Below are positions 12,000 to 23,700 of a stretch of 64,000 nucleotides of DNA, piece after piece (position 1 is the stretch's first letter; each line of letters begins with the position of its first letter). Below the pieces are notes generated by a model. It searched no databases and was not told the origin of the DNA. It saw only the letters and a list, made by a program, of their open reading frames with translations. The position numbers were made by a program, and so were the translations under genes. Origin of the DNA: Owenia fusiformis (Eukaryota > Annelida > Polychaeta > Sabellida > Oweniidae); assembly GCA_903813345.2 (NCBI GenBank), contig CAIIXF020000002.1:10540650-10604649 (forward strand). The letters are read 5' to 3'.

Positions 12000-12188
12000 A
12001 TTCTTGTTGTCCGGATATTATCATCTCATGAATCTGGACGTGACGTTGCAGTGTCAACTCAATATTGAAATATCCTGGATTAAAGTCAACACATGTTTGA
12101 AATGGCACTCCATCTAAGAATCCAAGATCGTTAGCCACCGACGTATCTCTGACAGATATATTGAAATCAAAAGTAGGTATGGTGTTTT
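12000..12188 (-). CDS. Exon 23: N-terminal half of a fucolectin-like discoidin module
   Basis: A 189-nt phase 1-1 exon with acceptor CTTTAG and the strong donor GTAAGTAT. It reads DLGFLDGVPFQTCVDFNPGY, then the beta-strand IELTLQRHVQIHEMIISG, the N-half pattern of discoidin/fucolectin modules. It is comparable with exon 18 (35151-35330), whose C-half partner follows directly. Here the C-half (exon 26) comes only after exons 24-25. Confidence 0.65.
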
Positions 12189-12811
12189 CTAAAGGAAAGA
12201 ATAAATATATATACAAAAAGTGATGATACAATTGTATGTGTGATTGTTTAAAGAGATAAAGTGGGTTAGGCTCAGCTACAAAATACAGCTGACATTGATT
12301 GCCCAAAACAATATGTGTAAACCAAAGGTATATTGTGTATGCATATTCTGTAAAAAATTCAGGTTAAAATGACAAGAAATACAAAAATGATCTAGCATTT
12401 GGTAGGAAACTTTTTGATCGGGCCTCGTATATATTCCATTTTCTCAAGACGACCAGTGATTCACTCAGCTATGGCAGTGTTAACAATCTAAATATTAACA
12501 TAACCCAGATATATATCCAAGATCAGTTGAAAAACATGTAGCGTTCAGATGTTTAGATAATGTTATATAACACAAAGCATTACTTATAATTAATTATGCC
12601 GGAGTGCAAAGATCTCTTATATTCAACTGAATGCGTCTTTATAGGTACTCGGGTTATTCGCACCTGTGTGTGTTTGTTTTATGTTCTATCGTGGGCGTTG
12701 GGTTTTAATAGATGTAAACGCAAAATTCTGGGTAGGCCCCAGAATAATCTACACATTTTAATAAATATGATGAAAATAAATCTCAGTCTTCCCTTGATAG
12801 ATAGCACATAC
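12189..12811 (-). other. Intron 22, nothing recognised
   Basis: Intronic sequence with no convincing frame, repeat or splice-bounded exon. Confidence 0.45.
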
Positions 12812-13168
12812 CATATTGACAAGAATGTGTAATAGCCCCAACAACATCCAAAAGGTCGTCTCTCGTCTCATTGCTATAACAACTGTCATCATATGTTACA
12901 TTCTCGTAATCGTCAAACACTTCACAACGTTGTTGATTCAAGCATCCCTCTGTGAAGGCCAACATACTCTCAGAATCGAATACGATACTTTGGCAGCTGG
13001 TTTGTACCCATATTCCTAAACGCACACCGTTGTACAAAGTAAACTCGGGGTTTATGATGAAAGAGCCACGTGGGCAACTCAGTTTAAATGTTGAGTGCCA
13101 AGGCATAGGTCCACCTTCATAGTATGACGACCAATCATACCCCAAGTCTGTATATTCCATGTGGGTGT
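12812..13168 (-). CDS. Exon 22: SUEL/rhamnose-lectin-like module
   Basis: A 357-nt phase 1-1 exon with acceptor TTTTACAG and donor ATG|GTATGTG. It reads a cysteine pattern like the galactose/L-rhamnose-binding (SUEL) lectin fold: LSCPRGSFI, then TEGCLNQQRCEV, YDDSCYS, LDVVGAITHSC. The canonical 'YGR' and 'DPC' appear only as looser equivalents (LYNG, DSC), so sugar binding is doubtful. It follows the 19.5 kb intron carrying the retroelement. Confidence 0.55.
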
Positions 13169-13185
13169 CTGTAAAACAAACAATA

Positions 13186-13560
13186 CAGGGTGATCACTAA
13201 GTTCTTGGGATTTATCTGTCATTTCATTATTTTTCAACCAATTCACTTGAAATTGCATGGTAAATGAGGAATGTAATTTTTGAGTGGATAAAACAGTCCA
13301 ATTGTCATATAGAGTGTTACAGTGTTTTCATCAGTGAAGAACTTCATCTTTCTGATCCTGATACTCATGACAACTTTCTGCATCACAAGAAGCATGCTCT
13401 GATATTATGAGGCATATTTTGTGATCGAGGCCAATTTGATTGAAAGAGTTACGCAGGCAATTGTATTCTGTTGTCATTCTCCTCACAGACACGGTGATAT
13501 ATATAAACATAGAGATAAAAGATCTTAAAAATTCTGAAATTTGGGCTCTCTTGGATCACT
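13186..13560 (+). mobile_element. Truncated copy of the 3766-5075 mariner family
   Basis: After a TA (13184-13185) the segment starts with the same end, CAGGGTGATCACTAAGTTCT, and follows the related element for the terminal repeat region. No matching right end was found before 15390. The right limit given is approximate. Confidence 0.65.
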
Positions 13561-13629
13561 TAATCGGGCACTAAATCCAACCCATAATATCATGGCATCT
13601 CAAAGCGAAAAGAAATGAGATGTCATGAT

Positions 13630-14859
13630 CACTGTTCCACAGCTGAATGACTCTAATTGCAGTTAGCGTCATTCAAGATGGTTGCCGAAATGCTTTCGTT
13701 TTCGACAAACCTACGATTTCAGCTAAACTAAGTTGAATATGAATTCCAAAAGTTTCGCTATGCAAACTAAAAGCTATGATTGTAAACAACCACAGATAAA
13801 TGCTATAACAACCGCGATATGCACGGTGAGGTATAGTGACGCGCATATGGGTACGGAAGTGTTTTTTTGTCAACGATGAGGTGGCATTTTTAAAAGACAC
13901 CAGACACAATGTAGAAGAAAGGTAGGCTTATGTTGAATTTCAAGAACGTATGATGCTGGTATAGTGTTTTATTTTAGCCTCATACATTCCTCTTTATACC
14001 TTACTACTTATTTTTGCTATAGTGTCATACGAATTTTGAGTTATCTTTCTTGAACGTAAAAATTACAACGAATAGTCACTTAATGTTATATTATGAAGTG
14101 TAGCCTTTACTTATCAAACCACGACAAATACGTTAATTGATTGCACGGCAGACATTATAGACCATATTCCGTCTATCATTCTGTCTTTGTTTATTCTAAA
14201 GTCCTGTAAGACAGACATACAAAAAAATATTGGAAACGATCGGGAAGTGAAAAGAAAACGAAGCGGAAGTGTCTCATTTGCCACTGGTTAACGAGAAGGA
14301 GGTGTAATGTAAACGACGTGGAAGTGTCAAGTAGACTCTTGGCGAGTAGGATAAACGTTCCAGTCGCGTAGACCTAAACATCACGAAACATCATGTCCTT
14401 TTATTTCTTTGTCAGTTGAAAAACATTATGTGAATTATGTGATGGATGTAATGTACATCGTAAATAATTTTGTTGTTTAATAATGATTTGTGTTGTGGTT
14501 TTGTTGTATTCTCGTATTAGCTCTATGTACAATAAAGGTGTATTTATATCATCATCATCGTTGACATCCGTGCCCATAAACGTCTCACCTATATCTTACC
14601 GTGATATGTGTGAATTTTAAAGAAAATAGCTTTGTTCTGAGTGAAGCCGTTTTCTTTCAAATTCTCTAATATTGCGGGTATTTGGGGATTAATTTGTGTC
14701 TTTTTACAATCATAGTTTTATTAGTTTGCATGGCGAAACTTTTGGAATCAAGATTCAGCTTTTTAGCTGAAATCGTAAGTTTGTCGAAAACGAAAGAATT
14801 TCGGCAACCATCTTGAATGACGCTAACTGCGGTTAGAGTCATCCAGCTGTGGAACAGTG
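13630..14859. mobile_element. Non-autonomous DNA transposon with ~140 bp terminal inverted repeats
   Basis: The left end CACTGTTCCACAGCTG and right end CAGCTGTGGAACAGTG are inverted, and similarity continues inward for about 140 bp (GTTAGCGTCATTCAAGATGG is present in both arms). A 5-bp direct repeat, ATGAT, flanks it at 13625-13629 and 14860-14864. There is no transposase frame. Superfamily is not assigned. Confidence 0.75.
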
Positions 14860-15392
14860 ATGATATACATTTTGATTCACAACAGTTGCTCCAACTTCAA
14901 ATAACAAAGAAGTGAATTGGACCCTCGTTGTTAATTGACGAACAATGGCTACTCGAGGGAACCTGACTCTCACCTAAACATAACAGTTAAATTGCATGCA
15001 TTAATTGGAATATTCTAGCATGCGGCCTCTAAAATTATTCAAAATAAGACAATTTAGTCAGTGGATAAAACGGTGAATTAGCACTGAAAGTGTCTTGACG
15101 TCATCATGTTCTAGTAATGATGATTTTATATTTACGTTTTCAAGATTCTGAATTTTCAAACTAAAAATTACCGCCGCAATTCATATAAGGATAAAAACAT
15201 TGCACGGCCTTATCATTTCTTTTATACAGCAGATAGAAGTAATTTTCCTAACAAATTGATACCAAAATGTCCATGGAATTGAAAATTCCCAAAATTTGTT
15301 TTTCTCTGTATTCAATTATTATCCCAAAATCGTTTTAAAAATAAGATTTAATTTACCGTAATAAATATTGTATCACTGACCTAGATTTTGAA
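14860..15392. other. Intronic DNA, nothing recognised
   Basis: Ordinary AT-rich sequence between the CACTG element and the retroelement's CTTT target duplication. Confidence 0.5.
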
Positions 15393-15396
15393 CTTT

Positions 15397-15797
15397 TGTT
15401 GTAATCACTTTTTGGTGATTACAATCTTGTTTCCTACTCGAAATACTTATCAACCAACTCAGGATTTAAATCAATAAATAATTTCTATCTCTTTATTTAT
15501 CTTTTTATTTCGTTGTAAAATTAATGTGATATCAATATACAGATTAGATCCCTGTACTGCCTGGCTACCTCGAGAACTCCCTAGAGACCAGTTCCCGTTC
15601 CTTATATATTTTATTGTAAAATGGCCAGTGCCTTATGAATGTTTAAGATGTTAGGTCAACGGTAAGTAAAATGAATATTCAATGTCATAGTGCAAGAAGG
15701 GTCATAGGTTCAGGCAGTACAGGGTTAATAATTAATTATGTATGTAAATAACTGTTATGGTTTTTTATGATTGTGTCTGTTCCCTTGAGTCATAACA
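15397..15797 (-). repeat. Left outer LTR (minus-facing)
   Basis: 401 bp, TG...CA, the reverse complement of the LTR at 19088-19488 with no difference seen by eye. A G-rich tract abuts it on the inner side, so on the minus strand it acts as the 3' LTR. It faces the same way as the host gene and could supply a promoter reading toward exons 22-27. Confidence 0.93.
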
Positions 15798-15835
15798 TAC
15801 GCCCCCCCGTTGGTGGCACACGGCCCCGTGTGCAA
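15798..15835 (-). promoter_or_regulatory. Polypurine tract and adjacent palindrome
   Basis: Read on the minus strand, ACGGGGGGGCGTA lies directly before the LTR, as expected for the plus-strand primer of a retroelement. Next to it GCACACGG/CCGTGTGC forms a perfect short palindrome (about 15816-15834). The tract marks this as the true 3' end of the original element. Confidence 0.7.
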
Positions 15836-16196
15836 GGAGCGCATGAGATGACCCAAGAGAGGTGGACACCTATGGTATTAAATGGAATGTGACCGGTAAT
15901 AGTATATATATATGAAATGGATGTATAGTTTTAGAGACATTCCATAATTACAGCTTATTCATCTTGCGAATAAGTTGTTATTTTTTTTTATTCCATTGAA
16001 TAAACCATGGGCCAAGATGATTGGAACAAATTTCCAGACAAAGTTGGCGTGTTAATAGGTTTGGATTCAGAAGAAAATACTGGGCTCGGGTGCAGCCATC
16101 TTTATATAAGCTAAGCCCCGTGGGATATTCAATGGTATAACCTTACGGAATATTAGACAGCATGTACCTCTGGTAATATACAAATAAAATACAATG

Positions 16197-16610
16197 GATA
16201 TATATATATATATATATAGCAACAGTAAAATGTGTGAACACTATCATTGAGCATTAGTAAAGTATGCGAACTCTATTATTGAGCAACAGTAAAGTATGTG
16301 AACACTACTACTAGGTAACAGTAAAGTATGTGAACACTGTAATTGAGCAACAGTAAAGTATGTGAACACTATTATTGAATAACAGTAAAGTATGTGAACA
16401 CTGTTATTGAACAATAGTAAAGTATGTGAACTCTATTATTGAGCAATAGTAAAGTATGTGAACACCATTATTAGGCAACAGTAAAGTATGCGAACACTGT
16501 AATTGAGCAAAAGTAAAGTATGTGAACACTATTATTGAATAACAGTAAAGTATGTGAACTCTATTATTGAGTAACAGTAAAGTATGTGAATACTATTATT
16601 GAAAACTAGC
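16197..16610. repeat. (TA)n and ~33-bp minisatellite in the element's 3' region
   Basis: A TA run is followed by about twelve copies of a unit like 'agtaaagtatgtgaacac' plus 'tattattgagcaac'. It lies between env and the polypurine tract in the original element order, a region where large retroelements often carry repeats. Confidence 0.85.
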
Positions 16611-17087
16611 CCCCGTGATGCAACAGAAATAATTGCAGATTAGAATAGTCCATTGAGCAGTTCTGGAATAATTGATAGCCAGTACTAGGGATAGTGGTCC
16701 GCGTATATGTTACCCATGATGGCAAATGAGTAAAGTTCTAGCTGACATAGTATTTGGACCGGAACGGTGTGGTAATGGGGATAGGACGACAGTCACTCGC
16801 CAGATGGATAGCGTCGAGCTCGGAATGCACAACGACGTAAGTGTCAGAGTTCCGTATAACTAGTTGTGGCAGAGGATGTAAGTTGTCGGACGGCTGTGTG
16901 GCGTATAACTGGATGATCGTTGGTTATACACACTGGACATTACGAATTGTCCTAGTATTGTTCATGGATTTACGCCTGGATATAATGTTCATTATGGGAT
17001 ATCACTGAGAGACTCCTGCGTGTCGTACAGCGTGGTGGTCGAGGGCTGTACATACGATAAACGCAATTGATCCGGGATTGATCCTGG

Positions 17088-17300
17088 TTTACAGCCGTGC
17101 CCTGCACAATAAATTTGTAGTGTCGGAGATATATATAAAGTTCTTACGACCGTGCCCTGCACAATAAATTTGTAGTGTCGTATATAAATATAATAGTTCT
17201 TTCGACCGTGCCCTGCACAATAAATTTGTAGTGTCGTTGATATATATAAAGTTCTTACATCTGTGTCCTGCACAATAAATTTGTCGAGTCGTTCATCACG
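17088..17300. repeat. ~60-bp tandem repeat, four copies
   Basis: The unit contains 'ccctgcacaataaatttgta' followed by 'gtgtcg' and a TATATA stretch. The minus-strand frame here (IYCAGHG repeated) exists only because of the repeat and is not called as a gene. Confidence 0.8.
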
Positions 17301-19083
17301 CATATCATGCGTAAATTGTAGAAGATAACGTTTATAGAGTTCGGTTGGAGTTCAGGAAAAGGCACGTTCATGCACGATGATGGCCTGTCGTGCTAGCCCG
17401 GAAAACGCTCCTTCCAGAAGGCGTTATGTGTCCTGATTGCAAGCCGGAGTTTGAGGGTAATGGCCGTGAATATATTGCATCACTGAGCACAATGTCTGTA
17501 TGGTGCACACCCGGTGCCCTGAACATTCGGTGATTTCAAACGTTGTAGTTGGTGTTTAAGAGGGTAATAGGCTACCAAGTGATAATTGGCTACTCATAGA
17601 TTGGACCATGATACTGAAGAAGTGGAATAATAGCATGCTCCTAAGTTGCATCACGTGGCATAATGTAAATGATGATACGACCACGTCGAATAATTTCAGA
17701 ATAGACTGACTTACGTACAGTTCACATATGGAACCCTTAAGAGATGGCATGAGGTTAGATTAGATTTAATACCGCCTAACGTATTATATGATAACTTGTT
17801 GCTGTCGAATGGAGTGACAATTTAGATTAACAGTATGCACAAACGGCAAACAAATTCAACGATAGGAGAATCACGAGAATCACTAAAAGAGAATAAACAA
17901 TTTCTGTTAAGGGTACTGGTGTTCATAACTAGAAGCCCAGAATGCTTGAAATATAATAAGCTATGGTTGTCGTGCATTCTGATAAACTCATGATTGTGGA
18001 GACATAAGGTACATAAACTGAGCATGAAGTGAAGATATAGTACGTTAAGTAGTGAAAATATGAGTTTCAACTCGTTTCCTGTTGCATTAAAACTCGTAAT
18101 ATATATGTTAGTTCTGTATGTACAATAATATGTAAATATAGTTCGTATGCTTAAGTTAACTTACATTATGGCTCTGAGCTGAATCTCAAAGCATGAACTA
18201 AAGTACGAATATGGTGTTCCCACCGCGTATGGCCCCGTTGACTGATTGGCTGTAATTATAAAATAATCAGACGTGGTGGGAAGACCAAGCCGAACTAATA
18301 GTTGATTCATTTGTAATCCCATTTTGCAATAATGGGCGTGTGGTACAGTATTACCAGATAATAATTTGCCGTGGGGACTGCAACTGCCCGACAAAAAAAA
18401 AGAAGCAAGAGTCAGGTGTATATATATTGCACCTTGTTGGTTTCGAAAGCATGAACTGCAGTGGCACTATTTTATAACGTAATATGGTTGAAGAAATTTC
18501 GATATTCGAACCGGTAAATTATGGAGCGTTTGACCTGAGTCTTGTTTCCAGTAAGGCAAATTATGGAATCTAATGTAAAGCAAATTTGTCCAGAGCCAGC
18601 AAATGAGAAGTGAGATAACGGGTCAGGAAGAACGGAATAAAAGTATCTAGAATGGTCAATATAAAATCGCTTTAGTGTAACAATTTGATACTAGGGAATT
18701 CCACAGGGGACCAACATAAGCCATTGAAAAATAAGAATATCGGAATTGATCCTGGAAAATATACGGGAGATGAACAGCACGATGTATGGGGTGTGTCAGA
18801 CACATTGTAACAAATACTTATGAACAGAATAGTTCGGGTCGGAACTTTCTAACAGTGCATAATTTCGGCTCTGGACTGTTAAGTTTTGAAGAGACACGCG
18901 ATAAGTTGTACTTATCGAGTGCGGTATAAGTTTAGCACATTGTAAAGGTGATAACAACGCGAATTGGTGGGTGTAACAGTACATAGGTCAGATGAATTTA
19001 TCCTATTTGATTTAATTTAAGCAGTAAGAACAGTGTAAAGCAGCGAAGGATCAACTATACGTTGCATTGAAGTACAAATGAAG
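17301..19083. other. Non-coding 3' region of the retroelement, nothing more recognised
   Basis: Only short frames without recognisable motifs occur on either strand. In the original element this follows env and precedes the polypurine tract. It may hold RNA export or packaging signals, which I cannot see. Confidence 0.4.
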
Positions 19084-19087
19084 CTAG

Positions 19088-19488
19088 TGTTATGACTCAA
19101 GGGAACAGACACAATCATAAAAAACCATAACAGTTATTTACATACATAATTAATTATTAACCCTGTACTGCCTGAACCTATGACCCTTCTTGCACTATGA
19201 CATTGAATATTCATTTTACTTACCGTTGACCTAACATCTTAAACATTCATAAGGCACTGGCCATTTTACAATAAAATATATAAGGAACGGGAACTGGTCT
19301 CTAGGGAGTTCTCGAGGTAGCCAGGCAGTACAGGGATCTAATCTGTATATTGATATCACATTAATTTTACAACGAAATAAAAAGATAAATAAAGAGATAG
19401 AAATTATTTATTGATTTAAATCCTGAGTTGGTTGATAAGTATTTCGAGTAGGAAACAAGATTGTAATCACCAAAAAGTGATTACAACA
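19088..19488 (+). repeat. Inner LTR (plus-facing), 5' LTR of the coding region as it now stands
   Basis: 401 bp starting TGTTATGACTC and ending TTACAACA. It contains a TATA box (TATATAAGG, 19277-19285), an overlapping AATAAA (19270-19275), a 14-bp inverted repeat CCCTGTACTGCCTG (19161-19174 and 19322-19335), and a perfect 10-bp hairpin TTGTAATCAC/GTGATTACAA at the extreme 3' end (19461-19486). CTAG precedes it. Its orientation is opposite to the two outer LTRs. Confidence 0.93.
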
Positions 19489-19505
19489 TTGGTGCCGTTG
19501 CCAGC
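19489..19505 (+). promoter_or_regulatory. tRNA primer-binding site
   Basis: One base after the LTR, TGGTGCCGTTGCC starts. TGG pairs with the CCA end of a tRNA, as usual for retroelement minus-strand priming. The tRNA species is not identified. Confidence 0.75.
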
Positions 19506-19631
19506 CGAAACCTAAGGTTTAATATTTTCTATATCACAACAAATGAAATTGAAAAATACAAAATTAATCAAGACTTTCAATCTTCAAATTCAAATAAATT
19601 AACAAACAGATAAAGATTAGATCCCTCTTGC

Positions 19632-20729
19632 ATGTACAGACGAATTAACGGGAGATTGAATAGACAACATCCAGACATGGCGGATGAAATGAATGATCAA
19701 TTATTAGCGCGCCTTCAGGCGCTGGAAATGAATCAGGAACAAGGACCTCGCGCAGCTTCGGTTACGCGACCAATGATTTTTTCACACTCTTCTTCAGTAA
19801 GTAACCCACGCTCGTGGATTGACAAATATCAGCTTTATGCTCAAACACAACGATGGGACGCACAGGGCACGTGCGACTACCTGAAAATGTTTTTGAGTGG
19901 CATTGCTGAGATTTGGTTTGACAATTTAGAGGAAGAAACAAAACAAGATTGGGACGCCCTACGCGCGGCCTTTGTTCAAAAATTTATAGAATCCACTCCA
20001 AAGTGGTCTCTCGAAAGCAAACTATTGCAACGCGTGCATCAAGCTGGAGAACCCATTGACGCATATCTTAATGATGTGTCTCTCCAATGTTCGCGTCTTG
20101 AAATAGGTGACGGAGAACACATACGCATATTAATTCGCGGCCTGTCACCTAAAATGAGAAGTCATGTACTGAGTCACTCTCCCGTTACCGTCGCCGATGT
20201 GGAACGCCTTGCAAAACTTCATGAAAGTATCTCATCAGAGGACAGAGTGCCCAAATCTATTAATGCCATCGTCCCTGACAACCAATTGAAAACCCTAATG
20301 GACAAAATGGAAGAACAACGTGGAATGTTGGAGGAAATGTCCGACAGGATAAGGAGGAACGAAAGGAGACCTCCACGGGACCTGTACAATGGCCGCACGA
20401 GTACAGGTAGACCCTACTGCACAAATTGTCATCAGGTAGGTCATCTTAACGTAGTATGTCGAAGGCCAACATTTGATCCTAATCCCAATGGTCGAGGTAG
20501 ACGATTTTCTCCTAGACCATCACAAAGCAATAACTCCTTCAGAGGTCGCCAAATGCAATCAGATCGTCCATGGTATCAAGATCATAGACGGGTCCACTTT
20601 CAAGGTCAAAATACCTTTCAAAATCAAAATAATCAGAGATCCTTCCCACAAGATCGTCGAAATGATAGATACCCCGCTCCTCGATCTCCACAATCCTCAG
20701 GGCCCAGCAGACCGAATCATTTAAACTAA
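19632..20729 (+). CDS. gag: Gag-like capsid/nucleocapsid polyprotein
   Basis: 365 residues from the ATG at 19632. Residues about 55-200 match the Ty3-type gag/capsid pattern (SWIDKYQLYAQTQRWD, then FLSGIAEIWFDNL, then FVQKFI). Near residue 262 a single zinc knuckle C-x2-C-x4-H-x4-C reads YCTNCHQVGHLNVVC, followed by an Arg/Gln-rich RNA-binding tail. The protein would build the particle and package RNA. The stop TAA directly follows a -1 slippery site, so a fraction of ribosomes should continue into pol. The frame is intact. Confidence 0.93.
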   Translation: MYRRINGRLNRQHPDMADEMNDQLLARLQALEMNQEQGPRAASVTRPMIFSHSSSVSNPRSWIDKYQLYAQTQRWDAQGTCDYLKMFLSGIAEIWFDNLEEETKQDWDALRAAFVQKFIESTPKWSLESKLLQRVHQAGEPIDAYLNDVSLQCSRLEIGDGEHIRILIRGLSPKMRSHVLSHSPVTVADVERLAKLHESISSEDRVPKSINAIVPDNQLKTLMDKMEEQRGMLEEMSDRIRRNERRPPRDLYNGRTSTGRPYCTNCHQVGHLNVVCRRPTFDPNPNGRGRRFSPRPSQSNNSFRGRQMQSDRPWYQDHRRVHFQGQNTFQNQNNQRSFPQDRRNDRYPAPRSPQSSGPSRPNHLN

Positions 20730-20762
20730 TAACTCCTGCAGATACCGAGGTCCATGCAGGAG
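20720..20762 (+). promoter_or_regulatory. -1 ribosomal frameshift signal between gag and pol
   Basis: The heptamer T TTA AAC (20720-20726) is in the gag frame as X-XXY-YYZ. The gag stop TAA follows immediately. After a 6-nt spacer comes a perfect 8-bp stem, CTCCTGCA (20733-20740) with TGCAGGAG (20755-20762), around a 14-nt loop. The pol frame is exactly -1 relative to gag and is open from the heptamer onward. Confidence 0.88.
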
Positions 20763-23700
20763 CTGATTTTCAAAACCCTCAACATATGTATGCTATTTCT
20801 GGGTTACACTCATATGATGATCTGGATGTACAAGACTCAAACTCGTGTTCGAGCGAGACATTGTCTTTAGAGAATTTGAATGATGCTCAATCATTTGGGG
20901 ATCAAAGTAGGTCTTGCCCCCGGGCAACCCCCCCATTGAGCATGAATCCTTACTGTGCCACAATATCGTCCATTGGCGATGTGGTTGATGAACTTGGCAT
21001 GACCATCGCTGAAACATGTTCGGGTGTCAGCAACGGCTCTCATAGTTCTGATAAACGGTCGGCATTCGCAATGACTCCTAACGGAGCTGGGGACCAAAGT
21101 AGGCTTCGCCCCCGGGCAGCCACCCCATTCAATCTCGTATGCAAATCATCATCTGACCAATGTAAACCAGGGGAGCTTCCTCCATCTGAAAAAGAACAAG
21201 AAAATGAAATTAACAATTCTGACGACGTCACATTCGACGAATATATACCATCGGAAAATCGGGCCCCAACATATGAATACCCACCTCCTGAAACTATTCC
21301 CCAGAATAATCATGCAGATCGGCTAGAACCCACAGTTAATCTACTCAAGGCCCCATACCCCAACCATGTACAATCAGACCACAACTATGCATGCCAAACC
21401 AATGACAACTTTGTTCTTTTCAACGAGGATTGTGCAGAGGAAACGATCGGAAATGCAAACAATAACCACATAAATCACAATATTAACAACGAACATGAAA
21501 CAATGTCTCATTCCAATCAACATTCATTCTCTGTCAATATGGAACCTATCTTCCACGATAATATAATACGGATCAAACTATTGGGTCAACATTGCTACGC
21601 CTTACTTGACAGTGGCGCAACAATAAGTGGAATTAATAAAGATTGGTTCGAAAAATTCCCCTGGGCTCAAAACAGCCTTCGAAAATCTGATTGTGGGGGA
21701 GTGGAAATAGCAAACGGAACTTCCATGAAAATCACAGGCCTCATTAAACTACCCATCATAATAGGTCAAACAACGACAGCAGTTGAATTCCACATAATTG
21801 ACAATTTAGCTCACCCTGTGATTCTGGGTACCAACTTTTTAACGGAACACCAAGCAGTAGTAGATTTCTGTAAAAACACTTTAAAATACTCCGTTCCCCG
21901 TTCCACTGACATCATTGCCGGAACAAAAGTGACCATACCCGCTAGATCGGAAGTAGTCCTAACTCTTAACCTCAAGAGAAAAATGCCTGATAATGTACTA
22001 GGCATATGCTCACAGCCAGAAAGTGCCGCAAAAAGACCCCTGCTAATGGCAATTTCATTATCAAAAACATCAAATCAAATGGTCCAAACCAGGCTAGTAA
22101 ATGCCACTACGGTGGACCTCACAATACAAAACAATGAAAGAATAGGAAAGTTTGAGTGCATTGATTCCAAGGCTAAAATCATTCCCCTTGATCTTTATAC
22201 CTCTAAGGGGGAAAGGAAATATCAAACCGGTACTTCAGGTCACACTGAAAATAAACAAACAAACCCTGATTTGCAATATGGTAACACTCAATTCATTAAT
22301 CAACAATACGATGGTTTAAGTGCAAGACCTTTGGAGATAAATGCCATAAACTCCTTGAACCCTGAGGCCGTACCAACAAAGCGAACATCCGAGACTCTAA
22401 CAGACAGGTCAAACTGGTCTATTCACTCAGAATTAGATTTCAAAGATTCAATACTTTCTGAAAATCAAAAATTGGAACTTACCTCCGTTTTAGAAAAGAA
22501 TGTGGAAGCATTCTCCTCGCCAGGAAATGAATTGGGATTCACGGATTTAATTGAACATGAAATCAATTTGAAACCCAATGCGAAGATTTTTAGACAGAGA
22601 CCATATCCATGCTCCCCTGCAAAAAGAGCCCTTATAACAACTGAGGTAAATAAACTATTAGACATGGGAGTAGTCCAACCCAGTAAATCAGCATGGAGCG
22701 CCCCGATAGTCCTGATCAAAAAGGGTGAAAAGGTTAGATTATGTGTTGATTGGAGGGGCCTCAATTCAATGACTCAATTCGACGCGTACAGAATGCCAGA
22801 TTTACAAGAATTACTTGATAGTATGGCCCAAACAAAAGGCCGTTACAGGTCGTGCCTCGATATGTTTAAAGCATACTTCCAAGTAAAACTCGCCCCTCAA
22901 TCTAGGGAACTTACAGCTTTCTCGACTCACGATGGGCTATTCGAATTTACACGTTGTGGACAAGGGCTTGTGGGGTCACCTAGTACATTTGTTCGTTTGA
23001 TGGACCAATTGTTCAGGGGCTTACAATATCAGAATCTATATATCTACCTAGATGACCTCATCCTGTTCTCCCCCACATGGGATCATCATCTTGCCTTAAT
23101 TAACGAAACACTGTCCAGGATTAAAAAGGCAGGCCTAAAAATATCACTATCAAAATGTCAATGGGGTAAGGACGAAGTACTCTATCTAGGGCACATTCTA
23201 TCTGAACATGGCTATAAACCAGATCCAGCCAAATGCAAAATGGTACGTGATTTCCCTACCCCTAATTCAGTGAAATCAGTAAGAATGTTTCTTGGACTGT
23301 CCGGATATTATCGGAGATTCCTCAAAGATTACTCGAGAATTTCACGGCCTCTCACAGAACTGACCAAGAAAGATATCGAGTTCGTCTGGGGACCAGAACA
23401 ACAACAAGCCTTAGACACACTCAAGGCAGGTATTTGTGAACATGCCATGCTACTCTACCCTGATTTTTCTCTTCCTTTCATCCTGGAAACAGATGCATGT
23501 AACAAGGGTCTAGGTGCGTGCCTAACTCAAGAAATCGATGGAAAGGAGAAAGCCATTTCGTTCAGTGGACGAGCTTTGACTCCCACAGAAGCAAAATACG
23601 CCACCATTGACCTAGAACTACTCGCCATTGTGTACGGAGTCAAGAAATTCAGACACTACCTAGAGGTATCCGAATTCATCATCAGAACAGATCACGCTCC

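Noticed and set aside
16992-17303. 103-codon minus frame with IYCAGHG repeats
   Set aside because: Produced by the ~60-bp tandem repeat in the retroelement's 3' region. No start context or motif.
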